Positions 60,280 through 64,000 of a stretch of DNA of 64,000 nucleotides are shown piece after piece. Under the pieces are notes generated by a model. The model made no database searches. It saw only the letters and a list, made by a program, of their open reading frames with translations, and had not been told where the DNA came from. The position numbers and the translations under genes are program-made. The stretch spans positions 1,488,001 to 1,552,000 of the forward strand of contig NZ_CP053348.1 of NCBI RefSeq assembly GCF_013394595.1, written 5' to 3'. Source of the stretch: Winogradskyella forsetii (GTDB lineage: Bacteria > Bacteroidota > Bacteroidia > Flavobacteriales > Flavobacteriaceae). Each line of letters begins with the position of its first letter. The first letter of the stretch is position 1.

Positions 60280-60576
60280 ATGTCATCAATAGAACAACAA
60301 GCAAAAGGAAAAAAGGATGGCGAAATCAGATATTTAACACCATTAAATATTGAGACGTCCAAGACTAAAAAATATTGTCGTTTTCAAAAATCTGGAATCA
60401 AGTATGTAGATTATAAAGATGCAGATTGGTTATTAGGTTTTGTAAATGAACAAGGTAAATTATTACCAAGACGTTTAACAGGAACGTCTTTAAAGTATCA
60501 AAGAAAAGTATCTGTGGCCGTAAAAAGAGCTAGACATTTAGCCTTAATGCCATACGTTGCTGATTTATTAAAATAA
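60280..60576 (+). CDS. rpsR: 30S ribosomal protein S18
   Basis: This 98-residue protein has the basic [46 protein letters not shown] core and the [16 protein letters not shown] ending of S18. It pairs with S6 on the 30S subunit. The N-terminus is a little longer than in E. coli, as is usual in Bacteroidota. It lies two bases after rpsF and 12 before rplI. Confidence 0.98.
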   Translation: MSSIEQQAKGKKDGEIRYLTPLNIETSKTKKYCRFQKSGIKYVDYKDADWLLGFVNEQGKLLPRRLTGTSLKYQRKVSVAVKRARHLALMPYVADLLK

Positions 60577-60588
60577 AATATCATAACA

Positions 60589-61050
60589 ATGGAACTTATA
60601 TTAAAACAAGACGTTGATAATTTAGGATTTAAAGACGATATTGTATCTGTTAAGAACGGTTATGGTAGAAACTTTTTAATCCCTCAAGGACAAGCCGTAA
60701 TGGCTACGTCTTCTGCTAAGAAAGTATTGGCAGAAACGTTGAAGCAAAGAGAATACAAAGAAAAAACGATTATTGCTGAGGCTGAAAAAACTGCTGAAGC
60801 TTTAAAAGGTTTAGATATTAAAATTACCGCTAAAGCTGGTACAGGTGCTACTGCTGGAGACAAGTTATTTGGTTCTATTACCAAATTGGATTTGGCTGCT
60901 GCACTTAAAGACGCTGGTCATGAAGTTGACAAGAAATTTATCGCTATTACAGGTGGTAACATTAAGCGTTTAGGTCAGTATGAAGCTACAATTAGATTGC
61001 ACAGATCCGTAACAGAAAATTTAACTTTTGATGTTATTGCTGAAGCATAA
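60589..61050 (+). CDS. rplI: 50S ribosomal protein L9
   Basis: This 153-residue protein has the L9 N-terminal RNA-binding domain (MELILKQDVDNLGFKDDIVSVKNGYGRNFLIPQGQA), a connecting helix and a C-terminal domain with GDKLFGSIT and RLGQYEATIRLH. It binds helix 76 of 23S rRNA. It ends the rpsF operon and is followed by a terminator. Confidence 0.98.
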   Translation: MELILKQDVDNLGFKDDIVSVKNGYGRNFLIPQGQAVMATSSAKKVLAETLKQREYKEKTIIAEAEKTAEALKGLDIKITAKAGTGATAGDKLFGSITKLDLAAALKDAGHEVDKKFIAITGGNIKRLGQYEATIRLHRSVTENLTFDVIAEA

Positions 61051-61070
61051 TCTTAAATAAGATCATTTTT

Positions 61071-61102
61071 AAAAGCCGTTTAGTTTTCTAAGCGGTTTTT
61101 TT
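61071..61102 (+). terminator. Terminator of the rpsF operon
   Basis: AAAAGCCGTTTAG (61071-61083) pairs with CTAAGCGGTTTTT (61088-61100) around a TTTT loop, with one bulged G and one G-U pair, and runs into T residues. It lies about 20 bases after the rplI stop. Confidence 0.85.
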
Positions 61103-61191
61103 ATTAACTTTTTTTTTACAAATAAAATTAAGGTAACGGATGTAGTTCTTTAGAACTTACTCAACCTGAATAGGTCATTAAACTTCCCCAA

Positions 61192-62061
61192 ATGAAACAC
61201 CTACTTTTAATTATCACAATTTGCACTATTGTTGGTTGTAAACAAACAAAACCACAACACGCAACATCCGAAGTTGAAGCGTCCAGACTTCTTGAACTTT
61301 TCAAGCCCTCACATGCCGATTATCCAAATATTAGCGTACATCGTGGAGGAAAAGGACTAGTTAATTATCCAGAGAATTGCTTGGAAACCCTAGAATATAT
61401 TAACGACAGTATCGATGCCATATATGAAATTGATGTGGCACAAACCAAAGATGGTGAACTGGTATTGTTACATGATAACTCTATTGATAGAACCACAACA
61501 GGAAGCGGAAAAGTAAGCGAGTTAACTTATAATGAATTGAAAACGTTTAATTTAGTGGACGATTTTGGAAATGAAACAGCGTTTAAAATTCCGTTATTTT
61601 CTGAAGTATTAGCATCGTGTAAAAACGAGAACGTAATTCTGACCATAGATATCAAAAAAAGTGTGCGTCAGGAAACGGTTATAAATACAATTAGAGAAGC
61701 AAAAGCCGAAGATATCAGTATCATTATCACCTATGATATTGAACAGGCAAAATCAGCTTATAAATTAGCACCAGAGTTATTAATTTCCGTTGCAGCGAGA
61801 AATAATGATGAATTTGACCGACTCTTAAAAACAGAAATACCATTGCGAAATATGTTGGCGTTTACAGGAACAAAATTATCAGAGGCATCACTTTTTAAGC
61901 GATTACATCATAATAATGTGGTTTGTATGCTGGGAACTTTGGGCAACTTAGATAAACGTGCAGAAGCAAGAGGAGACAAGTTATACCGCGAATGGAAAGC
62001 AAATGGTGCTGACATCATAGCAACCGATAGACCTTTTGAAGCTTTTAAAGCCATTAATTAA
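61192..62061 (+). CDS. Glycerophosphodiester phosphodiesterase family lipoprotein
   Basis: This 289-residue lipoprotein (lipobox VGC, Cys16) has the GDPD barrel signatures HRGGKGLVNYPENCLET (His and Glu), YEIDVAQTKDGELVLLHDNSIDRTT (Glu-x-Asp and a second His) and a late AKANGADIIATDRP-like end. It should hydrolyse glycerophosphodiesters such as glycerophosphocholine in the periplasm to feed phosphate or glycerol phosphate. The next gene begins 26 bases after its stop. Confidence 0.92.
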   Translation: MKHLLLIITICTIVGCKQTKPQHATSEVEASRLLELFKPSHADYPNISVHRGGKGLVNYPENCLETLEYINDSIDAIYEIDVAQTKDGELVLLHDNSIDRTTTGSGKVSELTYNELKTFNLVDDFGNETAFKIPLFSEVLASCKNENVILTIDIKKSVRQETVINTIREAKAEDISIIITYDIEQAKSAYKLAPELLISVAARNNDEFDRLLKTEIPLRNMLAFTGTKLSEASLFKRLHHNNVVCMLGTLGNLDKRAEARGDKLYREWKANGADIIATDRPFEAFKAIN

Positions 62062-62086
62062 TTTTAAAAAGAATAATTTACTAAAC

Positions 62087-62560
62087 ATGAAATATTCAAG
62101 ATTAACAAAAGAACAATTTGAAGAATTACACCAAGAATTCATCAATTTTTTAGCCACACAATCCATTACAGCTGATGAGTGGGAAGACATAAAGAAGAAC
62201 AAACCAGAAGTAGCGGAACAAGAATTGGATGTATTCAGTGATTTAGTTTGGCTTGGTGTTTTGGGCAAGGTTGAATATCTAGAACATATTTCGCCTCAAC
62301 AAATCCATCTTTTTCAATGCAATGAAAAACACATGCGATTAATTGCCTTAAGAATAGATAAGGAAACTGTAGATTTGACAACCAAAGAAGGTTTCAATTG
62401 GTTACGGGATAATTTACTATCGGATTCTGTGGAGTTCTTTAATGCGAAAAAAGAGTATTCTGATGACAAGCATCTCGATATTTTCAAAATGATCCAGTCA
62501 GGTGCAAATATTACTAAAGGCGAGTTGTTTGAGTATTTTGCTAATTTGGTGAAGGGGTAA
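62087..62560 (+). CDS. DUF6495 family protein
   Basis: This 157-residue cytoplasmic helical protein from ATG 62087. The earlier in-frame ATG at 62036 would lie inside the GDPD gene and add a poor N-terminus. The opening MKYSRLTKEQFEELHQEFINFLA and the VAEQELDVFSDLVWLGVL and QIHLFQCNEKHMRLIALRI segments match DUF6495, a family common in Bacteroidota with no known function. It is co-oriented with the GDPD lipoprotein. Confidence 0.8.
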   Translation: MKYSRLTKEQFEELHQEFINFLATQSITADEWEDIKKNKPEVAEQELDVFSDLVWLGVLGKVEYLEHISPQQIHLFQCNEKHMRLIALRIDKETVDLTTKEGFNWLRDNLLSDSVEFFNAKKEYSDDKHLDIFKMIQSGANITKGELFEYFANLVKG

Positions 62561-62937
62561 GGAGAAGAGTAAGAAGAATGGAAAAAGACGGAAGACGGAA
62601 GACGGAAAATAAGTAAATATCTTTTGGATTTATAAGTCTTTAAGTAGAAAACTCAAGTCCTCTATCAATGTTTCATTGACCTTTGAAATGCAGAATATAA
62701 AAATAAAATCGTAAAGAATTTTTGAAGCCTTGGAGAAAATTTAGATTTTATTTTTGGTTTTTATTCCTGTTAAGGAATAGAAAATTCCTCATTTCAAACT
62801 GATTTTTTGGTTCGTTTTGTATCAAGACAAAATGAACATTAAAAATGAAAAAATTAAGTCCGTTTAAGTTAGTAGAATTAAATTTATAACTTTTACTATT
62901 TCATAATAATTAATTAAATCTGGATTAATACTGGAAT
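62561..62937. other. Gene-free stretch before the DUF4468 pseudogene
   Basis: This 377-base gap holds a 7-base tandem repeat (62587-62607) near its left end and otherwise AT-rich sequence. No gene, terminator or good promoter is seen, although TAACTTTT near 62887 is -7-like. The lost 5' end of the following broken gene may once have lain here. Confidence 0.6.
62587..62607 (+). repeat. Tandem repeat GACGGAA x 3
   Basis: Three perfect head-to-tail copies of a 7-base unit lie 27 bases after the DUF6495 stop. A single degenerate copy pair of the same word occurs near 20146-20159. Confidence 0.85.
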
Positions 62938-63511
62938 ATGATCATCAATAGTCTTGCAGGATTGTCAGCACAAGACAAAAGTTATAAACTTGATGAAAAC
63001 GAGAGTGTCTATTTTGAAGAAATTCTCGAATTTGAAGGTATGTCAAGTAAAGAACTGCATAAAAGGCTAGTAAAAACATTAAAAATATCAGATTACTCTT
63101 TATTGTATCAAGATGAAAACGAGATATATGCCGTTGGAAAATTTGAAGTGCGTTTAAGAAAACACGCATTAATTTTTTATAAAACAGATGAGTATAATTG
63201 TCTCTATGATTTAAAAATCCAATATAAAAGAAGGGAGAATAAAATTTAAGGCAACAAATTTTTTTCTTGTTCCTCTGAATATTAAAATCAGTACTTTCGG
63301 TTTCGCAAATCATAATTCTTCAACAGGATTTACCGGTATTTGGTCAACTACAAAAATCCTATTAGATGTACCTAAAATATCATTAGATCAATATCATAAA
63401 AAGAAATTAAATAAGGATAAAAATTTGTTGTTCGATGATGTTGAAAACAATATTGATTCTTTTCAACAAACTATTAAGAAAATTTTAAATGAAGATGAGG
63501 ATGATTGGTAA
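62938..63511 (+). pseudogene. DUF4468-like gene, 5'-truncated and frameshifted
   Basis: The first frame (62938-63249) starts abruptly inside what looks like the end of a signal peptide (SLAGLSAQ then DKSYKLDE) and continues with YFEEILEFEGMSSKELHKRL and VGKFEVRL, the DUF4468 (TBP-like fold) pattern. It ends in a stop just after YDLKIQYK. The +1-shifted frame (from about 63227) continues it as EGRIKFKATNFFLV and remains open to a stop at 63511, ending NEDEDDW. Dropping one A from the AAAA run at 63226-63229 joins the two frames into a good DUF4468 domain. With no full signal peptide upstream either, this is probably a decaying gene, unless the A run is a sequencing error or a programmed frameshift. 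Confidence 0.75.
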
Positions 63512-63578
63512 TTAAATTTAGCAAACAAGAATATTATTAATACTCATTCGTAGATTCCTTTTTCCAAAGGAATTCTTG

Positions 63579-64000
63579 TTATTCATACCGCAAACTCTCT
63601 ATAGGATCTAATTTAGCGGCTTTAATTGCAGGAAATAGTCCAGATAATATGGCCACCACAAACGCAATGGTAGTTGCGCAAAACATAGCAAACCAAGGTG
63701 TGGAAAATTCAAGTTCAAACCCTTTTGAAATTCCCCAGCCCATTAGTATGCCTAGTATAATTCCGAGGATACCACCGAGTTGACCAATGATTATGGTTTC
63801 CATAAAGAACTGAAATGCTATGGTTTTTCGCTTTGCTCCTAAAGCTTTACGCACACCGATTTCTCGTGTGCGTTCACTAACAGAAACTAGCATAATATTC
63901 ATCAAAGCAATAGTAGATCCAAAAATGGTGACGACACTAATAATCCAGGCAGCCCAATATAAAGCAAGTGTGTTTTGAGCCACTTGATTAATCAAATCTT
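63579..64000 (-). CDS. MacB/FtsX-type ABC transporter permease, C-terminal part
   Basis: This is the last 138 or so residues of an ABC transporter permease with three membrane segments (AAWIISVVTIFGSTIALMNIM, GQLGGILGIILGILMGWGISKG, FAMFCATTIAFVVAILSGLFPAI), the SVSERTREIGVRKALGAKRKTI segment between them and the final AAKLDPIESLRYE motif, all typical of the FtsX domain of MacB-like permeases. The frame is open to the right edge (64000), so the gene continues outside the window. Such permeases export or extract lipoproteins, macrolides or other amphipathic compounds. The substrate is unknown. Confidence 0.93.
   Translation of the reverse strand, partial: DLINQVAQNTLALYWAAWIISVVTIFGSTIALMNIMLVSVSERTREIGVRKALGAKRKTIAFQFFMETIIIGQLGGILGIILGILMGWGISKGFELEFSTPWFAMFCATTIAFVVAILSGLFPAIKAAKLDPIESLRYE

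Noticed and set aside
62945..63313. A 122-codon minus-strand frame across the DUF4468 pseudogene
   Set aside because: Antisense of a recognisable domain, with a Phe/Tyr-rich unlikely composition.

Overview
This is an AT-rich chromosomal window from a member of the Flavobacteriaceae (Bacteroidota). Evidence for the family includes T9SS C-terminal sorting domains, TTTG-N19/20-TAnnTTTG promoters, many SpII lipoproteins, a DnaX lacking its zinc-binding cysteines, SurA-like PPIases next to MoxR, a CrtY-type lycopene cyclase and LytTR regulators. No tRNA, rRNA operon, CRISPR, transposase or phage gene was seen, so this looks like core chromosome with small accessory patches.

Layout. 1-7406 is an envelope uptake cluster: two DUF4856 lipoproteins (the first cut by the window edge), an imelysin-like lipoprotein, a full-length homologue of vitamin K-dependent gamma-carboxylase (HTTM family) and a TonB-dependent receptor. 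7488-12551 holds a small lipoprotein, guaB, an atypical Nramp-like transporter on the minus strand, and a YqaE/SDR/DJ-1 stress group that includes a 50-residue YqaE gene. 12612-20876 has recG, an M1 aminopeptidase, two tandem patatins, lycopene cyclase and two small minus-strand genes. 21123-26297 is a periplasmic folding operon (PpiC-like, degenerate PPIase lipoprotein, SurA-like, MoxR). 26398-34141 is mostly minus strand: a T9SS cargo protein, then the dnaX-lipoprotein-miaE operon, a secreted protein of unknown function, and rsmD with two genes. The plus-strand RNase P RNA (rnpB) lies between these. 34299-41088 runs on the plus strand: RecD-like helicase, TIGR02117/DUF2459, DUF4126, kdsB, HAD, CAT-like, a KdnB-like dehydrogenase and a PlsC-like acyltransferase. 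A tiny sigma54-type transcript follows. 41202-48159 is housekeeping (rdgB, hpf, rlmH, nadC, yihY) mixed with conserved unknowns. 48152-56109 contains a LytTR/sensor-kinase pair facing secreted proteins, plus a beta-helix/T9SS repeat-protein pair. 56189-64000 has priA, an orphan LytTR regulator, the rpsF-rpsR-rplI operon, a GDPD lipoprotein, DUF6495, a broken DUF4468 gene and the end of a MacB-type permease.

Most notable: the gamma-carboxylase homologue keeps the lysine aligned with human Lys218 and lies between an imelysin and a TonB receptor, in a family whose respiratory quinone is menaquinone. rnpB and recG both carry small palindromic elements, the recG copy being translated in frame. Four intergenic loci carry tandem repeats of unrelated sequence that all have a 7-bp unit. 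A possible sigma54-driven 80-90 nt transcript ends at a strong terminator. All calls come from reading the sequence alone; no database search was run.
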